Assembly: GCA_964016875.1 (NCBI GenBank)
Contig: OZ024719.1
Coordinates: forward strand, 26,417,877-26,481,876
DNA length: 64,000 nt
Direction of reading: 5' to 3'
Origin: Fallopia convolvulus
Lineage: Eukaryota > Streptophyta > Magnoliopsida > Caryophyllales > Polygonaceae
A program made the position numbers and the translations under genes. Within the stretch, counting starts at the first letter, position 1. Each line of letters starts with the position of its first letter. Under the pieces are notes generated by a model. The model made no database searches, had not been told where the DNA came from, and worked only from the letters and a program-made list of their open reading frames with translations. Below are positions 1 through 12,295 of the stretch, piece by piece.

Positions 1-3000
1 GCAGTCACATTGTCACCAGGCATAACCATCTTCACATTCTCTGGCAATTCAACTTTCCCTGTGATATCTGCAGTCCTCAAATAAAACTGAGGCCTGTAGT
101 TGGAGAAGAATGCTGTATGACGTCCCCCTTCATCTTTTGTAAGAACATATATCTCAGCCTCAAACCTCTTGTATGTCTTGCAACTTCCAGGTTTTGCAAT
201 TACCTGATAATCATATAGTAAGAGAAGATAACATCAGTGCTGTGTTTTCATTAGCAAGCTACCAGCAGCAACATGCATCTTATGCCGGGCAATACTACTT
301 CTGAGACAACTTAGAAATGGCCTGCACCCTAATGAATGAACACCAGGTATGCTATTTTTCTGACAAACTTTTTAAAGTTTTGACAACAAAATAGTTATGA
401 AACATATGATTTTCTACTAGACGTTGCAGTAGATTCAGCTATCTTCCCAACAGGAACCTGCAAAGTGAGATTTACCTGCCCTCTCTGTATATCTTCTCTT
501 TTCAGTCCACGAAGCAGAAGACCCACATTGTCACCAGCCTATAAAAAATAAAAATAATTAGTTGGCGTATAATACATGCACAGTGGACAGCTCAAACTCA
601 AGCTAGATGTTCAGGCACTCACTTCTCCATGATCCAAAATTTTCTTGAACATTTCCACACCAGTAACAGTAGTTTTCAATGGACCACCCTGCACAATAAA
701 CAACGCATTTAAAGATTGTTAATATGAACGAAGATATACCCTTTCAAGAATACAGCATAAGCTAAACTTGCCTATAAAATATATTTATAACCAAGTGTCA
801 GAATCACGACAGAAAACAAAATAAACATAGTTTTGCATTAACCTGCATTAAACCCAAAATTTCAACATCTTCACCAACTTTTATGGTTCCTTGCTCCACA
901 CGACCCGTGGCAACAGTCCCACGTCCCTACAATAGAGATAATAATAATAAGTACTTTTCAGTACGTGGAATGGCAAGTTTTTCAAGTTCAAACATTGAAA
1001 ATATGTTAGCAACGCCTTTACTACATTGTAGGCTTAGCTTTCAGGTCATCACATAATTTCTAGTTGCACACAATGTTTCTTCAAACTTGAGATGCACAAA
1101 AAGCTCACAAGAAAGAAAAATTGAAAAAATAAAGTATTTTAGTGAAACCATGAATGCAACAACTTTCAAATTAAAATCTGAGATGTAGGAGATCCTTTAT
1201 TGCAGAGTTTCCCTTAGTTAACTTGTTACTGGATAGCACATATCAAAGATTACATATTCTTTTAAAAAAATGGAGAAACTACTTCACATGCTTGATGCTA
1301 CAAGGCTGCTGTTCTTAAAGATATTCAAACAGCCTTCCATACCTGAATTGAGAAAGAATCTTCAATAGGCATCAGGAAAGGCTTGTCAAGTTGACGAACA
1401 GGGTCGGGAATGTATTCATCTACAGCATCCATGAGTTTCAATATAGCCTGTCTCCCTATTTCATCATTTGTCCCTTGCAAGGCGGACAAGGCAGAACCCC
1501 TAATGATAGGGATATCATCCCCAGGGAACTTGTAAAAGCTGAGGAGCTCTAAAGAGACCCAAAAATATATAAACAGAAATATGTTACTGATACAACAGAA
1601 AAAACTAATAAGTGAAGAATTAAAAACATAAATTATTTAGCATTTAGATCGAATATGAGAAATGAACTTACCCCGAAGTTCCATTTCTACAAGTTCAAGT
1701 AGCTCTGGGTCATCTACTGCATCTACTTTGTTCAGAAAGCACACCAAGGATGGCACACCAACCTGCAAGAAAATTCAGAGATATACTGACAAATATTTAG
1801 ATGGTCTGCCTATAATCCCTATATACTGGTATAATAATGTACATCAGGAAAAGGATAATAGATAGCATTCTAGAATACAATAGTACACATTTGGAGAGGA
1901 ATGCTGGAACGGATTCACCAAAAACTAGATATTCTCTATGAAAAAGGTACACCAAACTCACCTGCCGTGCAAGTAGAATATGTTCCTTTGTTTGTGGCAT
2001 GGGTCCATCCGGAGCAGATACAACAAGAATACCACCATCCATTTGGGCAGCTCCAGTAATCATATTCTACAAGCCAATTAATTGCCATTAAATTCCTATT
2101 TTCTCATAAAGAGAATTGATATAAACTTATAATTGCAGGGCTTGTTACTTTAAAACTGATTCATGTCTGTAAATATTATATAAAACCATGCTAGACATTC
2201 CAAGGCAACCCATAATATGTGCCGTGTTTCTCATATAAAAATCAGTAGCATGTCAAGCACCTATACATATGCTTTCTATCTAATTGAGCTGGCCAGGGCA
2301 GAGGCAGTGCAAATATTGAGTTGAAAAAAAGCTTCGCTTTTAAGAATCATACTTTAACATAATCAGCATGTCCTGGGCAATCAACATGTGCGTAGTGTCT
2401 CTTTGCCGTCTCATACTCTACATGGGCCTGCGAGTGAAAAAAATACAAATTATCTCTGTTGAAATAGCATGGTGAATTAATAGTTCCCGGCACAATGCAG
2501 TTTGAAAAGTGCAAAACCAGACTAAAAATAGTCAGACATAACCAAAAGTGATCAAGACAGGCAGCATTCAGACCGTGGCAATGGTGATACCCCTCTTTTT
2601 CTCTTCAGGAGCCTTGTCAATCTCATCAAACGCAACAGCTTTTGCTTTTCCTTCTTCCGCCAAGACCTAACAAGTGAAGGTCATTGAGAAGCATGACAAA
2701 CTTAATGAGGACTTGTAGTTGTAGTAGCATTCACATTCCACTATTCCAGCCATGGTTAGTATGAAGGTAAATTGCTTAGGAAAAGAAAGTATAGCACTAG
2801 TATATACATAGAATGATAGGACTATAGGAGAGAACAAAAGCTAGGAAACATATTAACTACTAACAGAAGCACCATGAAAAAAGGATAGGATCAAACAAAT
2901 CCTATTTCAATCCACCTTAGTTATGGCCGCTGTCAAGGTAGTCTTCCCATGATCGACGTGTCCAATAGTTCCCACATTTACATGAGGCTTTCTGTTCCAA

Positions 3001-3487
3001 GAGAAGACAAGAAGTGAGGTAACAAGTTCAGAACACACACATGGAATTGACAGAATGAAAATACATCCATCAACATTATCATACAACTATACTAATTTGT
3101 TTATTTTATCTCTCGTCAAGAACCAAACAAACATGTCTGCTCATTTATGGCGGAAAACCTGCTACCAAGGCCCAGCCAAAGAATCGCAACCTATCACTTT
3201 TGGTTAATTTTGTGGCCACGTATTGGGAGCGATGAGATTAGATCACAAATTGCAGCTTAAAACCGGATTCGAAACCAACAAACATACGTTCTGGTAAAGG
3301 TAGCCATAGAACGCCACCAAGAAAAGTGGCCGGCGGCGGCGGCGGTCCTGTCATTGCCGGAAAGTGGATTGGTAAAGGCAGCGGAGCAGCCACGGGAAAG
3401 AGAACCTTGAGAGGCGGAAATGTAGAATTGCGAGGAGAACGGTAGCAAGCGCTTGGAATTAGGGTTTCTCAGTACTACCGAAGCCAT
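1..3487 (-). CDS. TUFM: Mitochondrial elongation factor Tu, copy 1 (3' end outside window)
   Basis: Translational GTPase that delivers aminoacyl-tRNA to the mitochondrial ribosome. Eleven exons are read on the minus strand: 3487-3288, 2991-2916, 2666-2574, 2427-2353, 2066-1962, 1762-1672, 1548-1343, 926-843, 688-623, 538-476 and 203-1 (cut by the window edge). All junctions are GT-AG and every exon except the first has the same length as in copy 2 at 53575. Exon 1 encodes a Ser/Arg-rich presequence of about 65 residues, typical of mitochondrial import. G1 GHVDHGKT, G3 DCPGH, G4 NKVD and the G5-like GSAL motif are all present. No stop or frameshift is visible. Exon 1 has one extra Ala codon relative to copy 2 (TAAAAG against TATAG) and a few presequence substitutions, while differences I see in the mature part are synonymous. 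Plant mitochondrial EF-Tu proteins are about 455 residues, so only the C-terminal end is missing here. Confidence 0.96.
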
Positions 3488-3816
3488 TTCTGAGGAGAGA
3501 TCTGAGAAAAGTGTTGAATGGGAGAGGGAGGGTTTTAGTTTAGGGGTTTTGAGGGTGCGTTTGCTGCTTGGTCAGTCCTGTTAAAGTCTCCTATTTTAGA
3601 CCGGTCAAACGGGTCGAATTCGGGATGGTAAACTCGTAATGAGTTACAGGTCAAATTGGATTGTTGTGGGTTTTCAGCGGATCGGGTCTATCCAAAATGT
3701 GAGAGAAATCAAATTTTTTGCGATTATTAAAATATTATTTTATTAAAATAATAATATTTAATAATTGTTATTATTTTTATATTAAAATAATAATATATAT
3801 TATCATTTCAAAATAT
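3488..3816. other. 5' flank of EF-Tu copy 1
   Basis: The first 70 bp upstream of the start codon match the equivalent stretch of copy 2 (about 53505-53574), so the duplicated unit includes the 5' UTR. Beyond about 3560 the two flanks are unrelated. From 3590 the sequence is rich in GGTCAAACGGGTCGA-like motifs and becomes AT-rich, which resembles the interior of non-autonomous hAT elements, but I could not fix ends for one. Confidence 0.4.
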
Positions 3817-4124
3817 AGAGTTTGGTTCAAATGAAACAAACTCATATCCTAAAACGAGCTCTTAGCCTAAAACGAATGCACTTTTTGTAGTTAGTAGTGC
3901 ACTTTTCATACTTCAGAGTACACTTTTTCGCATTTGTACTTTTCGTACTTTTTAGTGCACTTTTCAAATTTTTTTAGTGCACTTTTTCGTAATGCACTTT
4001 TTGTATTTTTCAATGCACTTTTATATGAAAAGTGCATTACTAATTATGAAAAGTCAAAAGTGCATTCGTTTTAGGATAAGAGTTCGTTTTAGGATAAGAG
4101 TTTGTTTCATTTGAACCAAACTCT
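3817..4124. mobile_element. MITE, copy 1 of the AGAGTTTGG family
   Basis: A 308-bp element bounded by inverted repeats AGAGTTTGGTTCAAATGAAA and its complement at 4105-4124. It is flanked by the perfect 8-bp duplication CAAAATAT. The interior is made of repeated TGCACTTTT motifs. A second copy lies at 45456-45728. It has no coding capacity. An 8-bp duplication suits hAT superfamily mobilisation, although a 9-bp duplication (TCAAAATAT) and a Mutator-like source cannot be excluded. Confidence 0.85.
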
Positions 4125-4389
4125 CAAAATATATACTGAAAATGTAACAAATTGGGTCAACCTAACGTGTTTCAGGTCTATTGAGTTCAAATTTATTTTA
4201 GATTTCGAGATCAAATTTTCAGGTCTTGATCCTAAAATTTCGAACGATTCAAGTCGAATTTGCAAGTCGGGTCAACTTTTGACAACTCTACTGCTAATAA
4301 TATTGGTCGGGTTTGAATCAAAATCCAAACATATGCAAATGGCAAGTTTGCGTATTAAAATTTGGGAGTTGGCTATGATCTAAATATTC

Positions 4390-5518
4390 TTTAGAAAATT
4401 TGCAGATACCTCACATTCGAATATGAATTTTATTATACAATTTCTTGATAATTTTTCGCATATTTTGAGACTTTCAATTAATTATCATAAATGTACTTTT
4501 CAAACTTCGGCAAATATTTCTAGACCTTCTACTTTATCGAACGCTAGTGTTGTTAATATTAAAATAACTAACTCAATGGAAAAATATTCAGGAATTCCCA
4601 TCCTTGAAGGTCGGGTCCAAAATAGCATGTTCTCATAAATCATTTCAAAATTAAAACAACAACTCTCACAATGAAAAGCTAATTCTATTTCTCAGGCGGG
4701 CCGAATAATGTTAATTCAATCTAATTTGATTGGTCAAGTTAGTTATATAATGCAAAGTTTTATTCTTCCCAAGGGAGTTTGGGATTAAATAGATAAGGTT
4801 AATAAGTCTTTTTTCTAGAATAAGTTTATGTCAAATCATCGTCCACTTATTAGCTGGGAGAAAATTTGTTCTATGAAAGATAATGGAGGTATGGGTCTAC
4901 GTTCAACACAAAATACCAATATTGCTCTTCAAATGAAACTTCTTTGAAATTTTTTTGATATAATCGGATAACTATTGGGTCATAATAATTAATGACAAAT
5001 ATTTAAAATCTCAAAATATTTTTCAATTCGAAAAAAAAAGAATACCACTTCGCAATTTGGCCGTTTATTAAATATTAGAGATTCTTTTTCAAAAGGTGTT
5101 AAATGGATTGTAGGAGATGGAAATATGATTAACTTTTGGACTGATAAATGGATTGGAGAATATGATCTTTTTCCTTTTTTTAATGATGATAATCCTTTTT
5201 AAATTGTCGCGTTTATCACTTCTCATAAAACTTGAGATATTTCGGCTCTCAATTTGTTATCACCGTCTTGGATGGTAAATTAAATTTCTTCTATTAGAAT
5301 TCCAATAACTAATGTTCATGGTAAAGTGGTGTGGACTCCGTCGAAAGAAGGCCTTTTCTCAATTAAGTCAGCTTTTGAGCTTTTGGATGAATCTCGTATT
5401 TTTCTTCATTTGGTTTATCTTGAATATGGAAGATTAAAATACCACAAAAATGCAATTTTTTAATGGAAAACATATGGGGATTGTTTACCCATGATAGATT
5501 GAATAGATTCTTTAATTG
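4390..5518 (+). pseudogene. LINE D fragment: L1-type reverse transcriptase and downstream region
   Basis: A decayed piece of an L1-like non-LTR retrotransposon. Around 4450-4640 the translation has the post-catalytic RT signature: LRLSINYHKCTFQTSANIS followed by MEKYSGIPILEGRVQ, which matches LINE A at 21090-21260 nearly motif for motif. Further downstream frames give the LINE thumb and zf-RVT region. Many stops interrupt it. It is split at 5518 by a solo LTR and resumes at 7349. It is 5' truncated, as is usual for LINE copies. Confidence 0.7.
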
Positions 5519-7348
5519 TGTAATATCCCCGACCAAAGTGCATATGTCATTCTGCATTCATATAAGATTAGCAGTAGTATATTGGCATGATACTGGCATA
5601 ATATTTATTTTCTAATTAAGGATATTATATTTTAAAAAGTTTTTAACTAAAAGTTAATTATTAATTATTTTAGGGTAAAGTTCGTAATAAAAGAGATTTG
5701 AGGGTAAAAAATGTAATTTTTTTAAATTTTTGCTGACATTCTCGTGTTTGTGTATATATGTGTTGGTGGAAATTGTTCTTGCCATAAAAAATGAAAAGAC
5801 AAAGTATAGAGAGTTCACGAAAGTGGAAAAAAAAGAGACAATTTTGATTTTGGTTGTTTTTGTTGTGGATCTGGTATAAGATTTCTTCTATCGGGTTTTA
5901 ATCCTGAAGTACAAGTGTGATTTGGTAAGTTTTTAATTAGTTAATGGTTTAGCTGGATTTTCCTAATTTTTCCAGATCTAGCTTTACAGTTGCTTTCGAT
6001 TTGAAAATCAGTCGATTTATAGTTTTCAGAGGGTGTTTTCGATATCGGATTTATATTCGATAAAAGATTTTAGAGTAATTGTAGGGTTTCGTTTTGTAAG
6101 GATATTAGGGAGCTCTTTGATCAAGTTTTTAAGAAAGGTTTGAAATAGAAAAATGTTCTTTTACATATATAGTTTATCGTTGTCAAGTTTCAAAAGATTT
6201 GGAATTATGCACAAGAAGTTATAATGCATCCTAGCATTTCATTGTATTTGGGGTTAGAATTTATAAGAGTAAATAGCCTAATTTGCATTGGGTTATATAT
6301 AGGAGCACAAGTCATAGATCGTGGTCAAAGAGAAAGGGAAGATAAATAGTATCTGTCTTGAACAGGTGAGTATATACCGAAGATTCAACCGTATGTGATA
6401 TATGCACTATATGAATATATGTGCTATATGAATGTATGTGAGTATAGATCGGAGATTCAACCCTGTGTGCTATATGTGAAATATGAATATATGGATATAT
6501 GCGCTATATGTGGTATATGAGGTATATGGATATATTTGCTATATGAGCTATATGGATATATGTGTTATATGGATTATATGGATAGATGTGATAGCTCTGA
6601 AATTTCCAGAATTGTTTGCACAAAAGGTATGTTAACAGATGGCATAAGATATATGGTTACATGATGCACTTGATTGCATACATATTGCAATGAGATTAAA
6701 AGGACATGTGATTGTCTCGCCTTGAATTTGTATTACAGGACCTACGGGTCATAAAGGATCTTCGGATCATACAGGATCTACGGATCATACATGATCTACG
6801 GGTCATAATTGTTACAAGGACCATAAGAGTCCATATACAATAAACCTGGGGCAGATTCAGGCTTGAACAGTTCACAGAATAATGAATCGGATACATCAGC
6901 ATTTGCATAGTAAATTCATATATGACATATATATGATATGTTTGTATATGTACATGGACAAAATGTTTGACTTTGTGTGAAATAATTGATGATGGTTTAT
7001 ATTCATTGAGTATGCGACTCACGTAAATCGCAAAACAATTTTTCAGTTCAGCTAGAACTTACTAGCGTGTGTCTCTTTTAGAGGTCACATTCATACAGGA
7101 TGGCCAGCTCAAACTCAATGTAATCTTCTCCTCCTCATTTTGCATCATAGACATATGAGGTGTAATATAAGTTAAGAGTGACAGATGTATTAGTATAAAA
7201 GTAAAGACATATAGTTGTGTGTGTGCAACCTTTTATGGTTGTTAAAGTCTGCTATGTGCTTACGTGAATAGTAGTTATATGTCTCTTATCTCTTTATATA
7301 AGAGATAAGTTTTGCCAAGTATACGTCATAGGGTATAAGGGTGTCACA
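5519..7348 (+). mobile_element. Solo LTR (1830 bp), family also found at 41602-44244
   Basis: The element starts TGTAATATCCCCGACCAAAG and ends GGGTGTCACA. It is flanked by the 5-bp duplication AATTG at 5514-5518 and 7349-7353 inside LINE D. TG...CA ends, a 5-bp duplication and the absence of internal coding sequence mark a solo LTR, left after recombination between the two LTRs of a complete element. It contains short degenerate repeats: a TATATGNGCTATATG-like run at 6400-6580, and four GATCNNCGGRTCATA-like units at 6740-6810. The lineage of the parent element is not determinable here. Confidence 0.82.
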
Positions 7349-7560
7349 AATTGTGTGCCTCATTGTTATTCCCTTTGTAATATGGAAAATGAAAATTTAA
7401 ATCACCTTTTTTCTAATGTCCTTTTATAAAGAAAATGATTTCTAAATTAGAAGAAAAATCCATCGTTCTTTTGATATAGTGACAAATGCGAATCTTATCT
7501 TATCTTATCTTAACAACATATAAAGTTGTCCCTCATGTCCTCATAAATGTCCCATCTATT
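7349..7560 (+). pseudogene. LINE D fragment, continuation
   Basis: It continues the LINE interrupted at 5518. Bases 7354-7450 align with 22160-22260 of LINE A, sharing a CYSxCDMENENLNHLFF-like zf-RVT motif (the zinc-binding domain after RT in plant L1 elements). Frame and similarity fade after about 7480, in a short TATCT repeat. Confidence 0.6.
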
Positions 7561-9487
7561 TTCAAAATCCTATTAAAAATAAATTTTTGGCAACATAATG
7601 CCCCCATTAATTGAAAATAAGAGATCAAGCAAATATAAGAATTTTAATCCAATAAATATCTTTATTTAATAGAGGAGATGAAAGAATATTTTTATGGAAT
7701 TTTTTTATAAAAACTTACTATATTAATTTATATTTTTTTTTATTAAAGAAAGTATGAGGTAAAATCTATAAATTTAAAATTTTATAATAATTTTATAATT
7801 AAATATCTTAATGGTATCTTTTAGTAATAAATATTTCTATTGTAGATTCGAAAATAAAACAAATAAAATTCAAATTTGCATTCATTCGTATTTCTATTGT
7901 AATTTTGAAAAAAATTAGAATGTTCCAAAAATACCCTTTCTTCTTTCCAAACCTTTCTCCCCTTCAAACAACCCTAGGAAGGAACAAAGGGTGAATCAAA
8001 ACGGATCGACTAGTGGCGCGCATATCTTCTTCGCCTTGTCAAAGTCTATAGATTCCTCTCCAAATTTGATCGTTTGAACTCATACCTCTCAATTGAATCT
8101 TGTTTCTATAAATTCTTTAAATTTGATCGGTTTGAACTCGTATGAGTCGTATCATCTCTGCCTCGTCAAAGTCAACAAATTTGTCTCCAAAATTGATCGA
8201 TTTGAACTTGTCCTTCTCAATTGAATTTTGTCCTTCTCCAAAAATGCTCTTTATCTTGCAGGTAAATATGTCTGTTTGTAAAGAACTAATCAACAATTTG
8301 TTTTCTTCAGTGTTGATGGCATGTCAAGAGCATATCCTAATTATTCTGGAGAAAAAAAGGTCCTTGTTCTTCTGCAAAATATAGCATGTTATATGATGCT
8401 TGGATGTGGAGTGGTGTATGTTCTATCGGTAAGATGAAGTGGAACCTATGATCATTCACATTTTATGTCCTTGAAACTTTGGTATGAAAAAAATATTCTG
8501 TATATGATTTATATGGGTAGTTGTAACTTTGTCACATGTTGTCTATATAGGTGATCATGGCAAGTCAAAATATCTAATAGCATAGTGTTTTTTTCTTTGC
8601 TTTATTAAGTATTTATTTATCAAATGGTTAGCTGCACTTCTAAGATCCTAACATTGACAATGTTATTGCCTTGTTGCATTCTACTTTGTGGGTTATAAGA
8701 GAAAAAATCACATTGCTTGCATATGATGTGGTGTTTGTGTAAAATCATTTAATCACTTTAAAAGCCTATTAGCTTAAATGGTAGAGCAATGTGCACGTGC
8801 ACATAGACGTGGGTTCAAATCTCCCATAGGCTAATTCTATAAACACTTTATATATTTTTGTTCATTATACTCTTCTTTCGGTTCATGATTTTTTTAAGCT
8901 CGGGTTCATAATAGTTCATCTTATAGTTCATGTCTTTTTTGTTCATGACATTTGTTCTTTTGGTTCAAAGTACATTAAAGTTTGGTTCATGTGTTTTTAA
9001 GTGTACTTATTATTTCAATTTATACTTGTAGGTTGACTGAATACTATCTATGATTTTAAATTACATTGTTATTACAATAGTTAACTAGAAGTAGTGGAAA
9101 TCACTATAGGTGTCATGCAATGGAAATAAAAGGGTCCATTTTAAGAAACAATGTAAAAGATTGATCCTTGATTACTTACACGGTTCATAGAATTAATTAC
9201 ACGGTTCATAGTGTTCGACATGAAGGTTGATAGTGTTCAACATAAAGGTTCATATTGTTCAACATGAATGTTCATGGATTTTAAATAATCAGTTCATTTA
9301 ACAAAAAATGCATAAAATTTGTAAAGAGGACATTAAGCTCATTAGGTTCAATGTGAAGTCAAAAACAACCTTAAAAGCAATTACAATGTATCAAAGTGAT
9401 TTGTCAAACACAAAGTAACATAAAAATAGACAACTTAATCCCCAAAACATATACAACTACTAAAAAGACAAATAGAGAACTGGAACT
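7561..9487. other. AT-rich non-coding stretch, probably interior of a non-autonomous transposon
   Basis: No gene is supported. Two diverged direct repeats of a roughly 90-bp segment (about 8030-8120 and 8150-8240, sharing CAAATTTGATCGRTTTGAAC-type sequence) lie near the left side. Runs of GGTTCAT motifs fill 8880-9290. The short open frame at 8142-8384 has no recognisable domain. The stretch is probably the 3' part of the MULE-like derivative whose first exons lie at 9488-10769. Confidence 0.35.
8763..8833 (+). other. tRNA-like sequence or tRNA pseudogene
   Basis: Acceptor-like arms AGCCTAT (8763-8769) and ATAGGCT (8826-8832) pair exactly. Between them are an A-box-like TAGCTTAAATGGTAGAGCA and a B-box-like GGGTTCAAATCTCCC, so the RNA polymerase III internal promoter layout is present. 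The anticodon arm is odd: ATGTGCACGTGCACAT is a perfect palindrome and leaves a 6-base rather than a 7-base loop, and the T stem has a mismatch. I therefore call it tRNA-like rather than a working tRNA. Confidence 0.5.
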
Positions 9488-10769
9488 TCAATGTTCAATC
9501 TTTGGAATGAAATAAGAACAATCTTGTGATAAGTGAAGAATGTAGGTGTCACTAGCTTCATCATGATCATCCAATGGAACTCCATCAACATTCTCATCAT
9601 TATCAATACCCTTCAATGAAACTCCATCAATACTAGCATCATTATCCGAGTGAGACAAGTTAGAATGACCGGAGCTTAATGAACAACCTACAATAAAAAA
9701 GGAAAAAATTAAGCTAATTTATGAAGCAACATAGAACACATAATGGGCAATAAAAGTGTGAAGAAAAAAACGTTTTTCTTTTGGTTCACAAATTTTGTCA
9801 TTACGGATCATAATATTACATTATAAGATTCATTGAAAATCACAATGCGGTTCATGTAAATAACAATAGTATTTGACATAAACTGTAGCAAATTTGGTCA
9901 TTTTTGGTGGATTTGGAAACCAAATGACCAGTATCTATTAGTTTACTCAAATGTTAGGATGACCAGAGCGTGATGAACCCTATCAATAGTATCATCATTA
10001 TCAAGACCCTTCAATTGAACCCCATCAATACTAGCATCATTATCCAAATGAGACAAGTTAGGATGACCAGAGCTTGATAAACAACCTACAACAAAAAGGG
10101 GGAAAAAGAAGTGATCTAGTAAAAATATGCAAAATACTGTTTTTCATTTGATTCACAAATATTCTCATTGTGGTTCATAATATTAAACAGTAAGGTTCAC
10201 TGAAAATAACAATGCGGTTCATATAAAATAACAATACGAATTGTAAGTGAAGCGATCTAACAAAGGTCACAAGGATATTAATTGCTTATTCAAAACAATA
10301 TCCTACTAGTCAATGTGGATAACTAGGCATAGACATATACACAAAAGCATCATATCCAACAAAGCATACTAAACTTCATATGCAAACATTCATTTTATCC
10401 ACAAGGGGGGATTTGAACACTAAAACATCACTAATACATGAAAAGGTGTTGCAATTTGTCAAAATTATCTTCATATCCACTTATTAGAACAATATAAGCA
10501 ATATTGCAAGACATTTTAGCAAAACATGTTCATTGAGACATTTTATCAAACACTTTGTGGACAATCAAATAAGCATACAAATTTAAATTCTAGTTTCTTT
10601 AAAATTTTGTTTCCAATCCCAGAATCAAGAGTACAACACATTTCTCCATGATCTCAAGCAACAAAGAATCCTAAACAACAACAAATTTAGGGATTATTTG
10701 AGAGCAATAAAGCATCCACCAATCTAAACTCTTCTTAAGCACTCTTCATAATCACTTACCTAAATTCAT
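9488..10769 (-). pseudogene. Truncated FAR1/MULE-transposase-like N-terminal gene, exon 2 duplicated
   Basis: On the minus strand a short first exon (ATG at 10769-10767, donor after 10760) can be spliced to an exon at 9687-9488. This gives a 69-residue product beginning MNLGCSLSSGHSNLSH, rich in Asp/Asn, with FIPKIEH just before a stop. Acidic N-termini followed by a FIPKI-like motif are usual at the start of FAR1-type transposases and FAR1-RELATED SEQUENCE proteins. The FAR1 DNA-binding, transposase and SWIM parts are absent. A second, earlier copy of the exon (10085 to about 9945), also with an acceptor, is about 85% similar, so the exon has been duplicated. The assignment is inferred from a short motif. 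Confidence 0.4.
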
Positions 10770-11049
10770 TGTTTCTTCAATTTGTAGTAAGAGTTTGTAT
10801 CGATCGACAAGGAGATCGAGATCAAAAGGGAGAACAAGAGTACGTAATCTCGTACGTCGTTGTTGTTCATCACATAGGAGAGAGATTGGCTAGAAGAAAC
10901 ACGCAGGTTTAGGGGCTAGAAGTTATAAAAAAAATAGAGGAGTGCGACAAAAATACCCTTCTAGCTTTAAAAAATAGAGGAGTGTGAGTGTTGATAACAG
11001 CCCATCTGGACCCTTAATCTCACAAAATCAACGGATGAGAATTGTTCTC
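10770..11049. other. Right end of the MULE-like derivative and junction with LINE A
   Basis: Bases 10770-10990 hold the likely promoter and 5' leader of the minus-strand exon at 10769. Two copies of AAAAAATAGAGGAGTG lie at 10928 and 10969, each followed or preceded by the phrase ACAAAAATACCCTTCTAG or its variant. The complement of 10990-11060 (GGGATCAAATGAGAAC...) looks like a transposon terminus, but I did not find the matching left terminus. Confidence 0.35.
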
Positions 11050-11712
11050 ATTTGATCCCCCAATCTTTATAATTGGTTATTCTTCTTATTTCAAAGTCTT
11101 TAAATTTCCTTATTCCAAATATTAATAGATCAATAAACAAATCTTTTATTTCTTTAATCCCAAAAATTACAAATCCACAAAGCATAGGTCATTTTCGACC
11201 TATTAGTCTTTGCAATACAGTTTATAAAGTAATTACTAAAATTCTTACTAATCGAATTTTGCATCTGTTGCCAAAGATAGTTCATCCTTTGCAAGGAGCT
11301 TTTGTTAAGGGTCGGTTGATTCAGGATGATATTCTAATAGCCCATGAGATTTTTCACTCGTTTCATAAAAAGAAAAAAGGTAGTAAAGGATGGATGACTT
11401 TGAAAATAGATATTGAAAATAGATATTTATTTTCTTAAGCACTCTTTGCATCCAACAAACTAAACTCTTTTTAAGCACTCTTTGCAAGGAGATTCTTAAA
11501 TTTGGTTTTAATCATCATTGGGTTAATTTAGTTATGACATGTATTTATACTTCCTCTTCCTCTGTTTTAGTTAATAATGAACCAGGTTATGAATTTTCTC
11601 CCAGATGTGGTATTTGACAAGGTGATCCGTTGTCTCCTTTCATCTTTATAATAGTAATGGAAACCTTGCAAGAACGCTTCAAAATGATTCGATACAGACA
11701 ATTCCTCATGTA
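11050..11712 (+). pseudogene. LINE A, reverse transcriptase N-terminal half
   Basis: L1-type RT: 11140-11440 encodes SFISLIPKI, HFRPISLCNTVYKVITKIL and HPLQGAFVKGRLIQDD, the fingers and palm blocks of plant LINE RT, then a degraded FKxxxR-like region. A frame break after 11440 includes a partial duplication of the AAGCACTCTTTGCA phrase. The RT is split at 11712-11717 by gypsy-1. It continues at 20960, where the sequence reads straight on into the block preceding the catalytic FxDD motif. Confidence 0.8.
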
Positions 11713-11717
11713 GGTAT

Positions 11718-12228
11718 TGTTGGGCCCTCCCAAATCTAAGCTCAAAAAGAATGTCGAAGGCCCAAAATGCCTCGTTCCAAATGATGGTTAGAAGATAAGG
11801 CCGAAGAACTAGTCCACGAATGGCGATAATCTCGGATTCGGTATTTACTACCCTCAACGGCTACTTCATTAAGAACGGAGGCGAAATCCCCGGATATGGA
11901 GAGCGTCCCTTTCAACGGTCAACAGGGGAGAGGCGTTATAAAGCAAAGATTGAAGAAGGGACATGCACGGGAGAGAGATCCACAAGCTGAAACTCATTCT
12001 CATTCATTTGTTCAGTTCTTATTCGAGAATTCGCTTGTATTTGAGGAAGATTCATCTAAAAGCCATAATCACAATTCACGCTTCACAATCGATCTATTTC
12101 TGTCATTTTTATTTTTTATTCAGTTTTGCATCCTGTCATTGATTCATAACGCGTTGCACTTGTTCTTTGGTTAGGAATCTCCACATTATAGCAGGTAACA
12201 CGTTAGTGTGATTATCCTGCCCAAAACA
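11718..12228 (+). repeat. 5' LTR of gypsy-1
   Basis: 511 bp, from TGTTGGGCCC to CCCAAAACA. It differs from the 3' LTR at 11 positions by my count (about 2.2%), all substitutions. With the often-used plant LTR rate of 1.3e-8 per site per year this gives somewhat under one million years. The rate is an assumption. Confidence 0.95.
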
Positions 12229-12230
12229 AT

Positions 12231-12248
12231 TGGCGCCCACCGTGGGGC
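12231..12248 (+). promoter_or_regulatory. Primer binding site of gypsy-1
   Basis: TGGCGCCCACCGTGGGGC begins 2 bp after the LTR end. TGGCGCC-type sites are usual in Tat/Athila-lineage elements. I did not determine which tRNA 3' end it complements. Confidence 0.75.
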
Positions 12249-12295
12249 CCTAGCCAAAAAAGCAGTCACGCTAAAACAACCGCAAGATCCATCAC

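Noticed and set aside
3590..4290. A further hAT-like element around MITE copy 1
   Set aside because: Composition (GGGTCAAA and GTTGTCAAAAG motifs) is suggestive, but I could not find matching ends or an 8-bp duplication.
6696..7022. 108-codon minus-strand frame in the first solo LTR
   Set aside because: It depends on the degenerate GATC...TCATA repeat (IRRSCMIRRS-like translation) and is not conserved as a frame in the second LTR copy.
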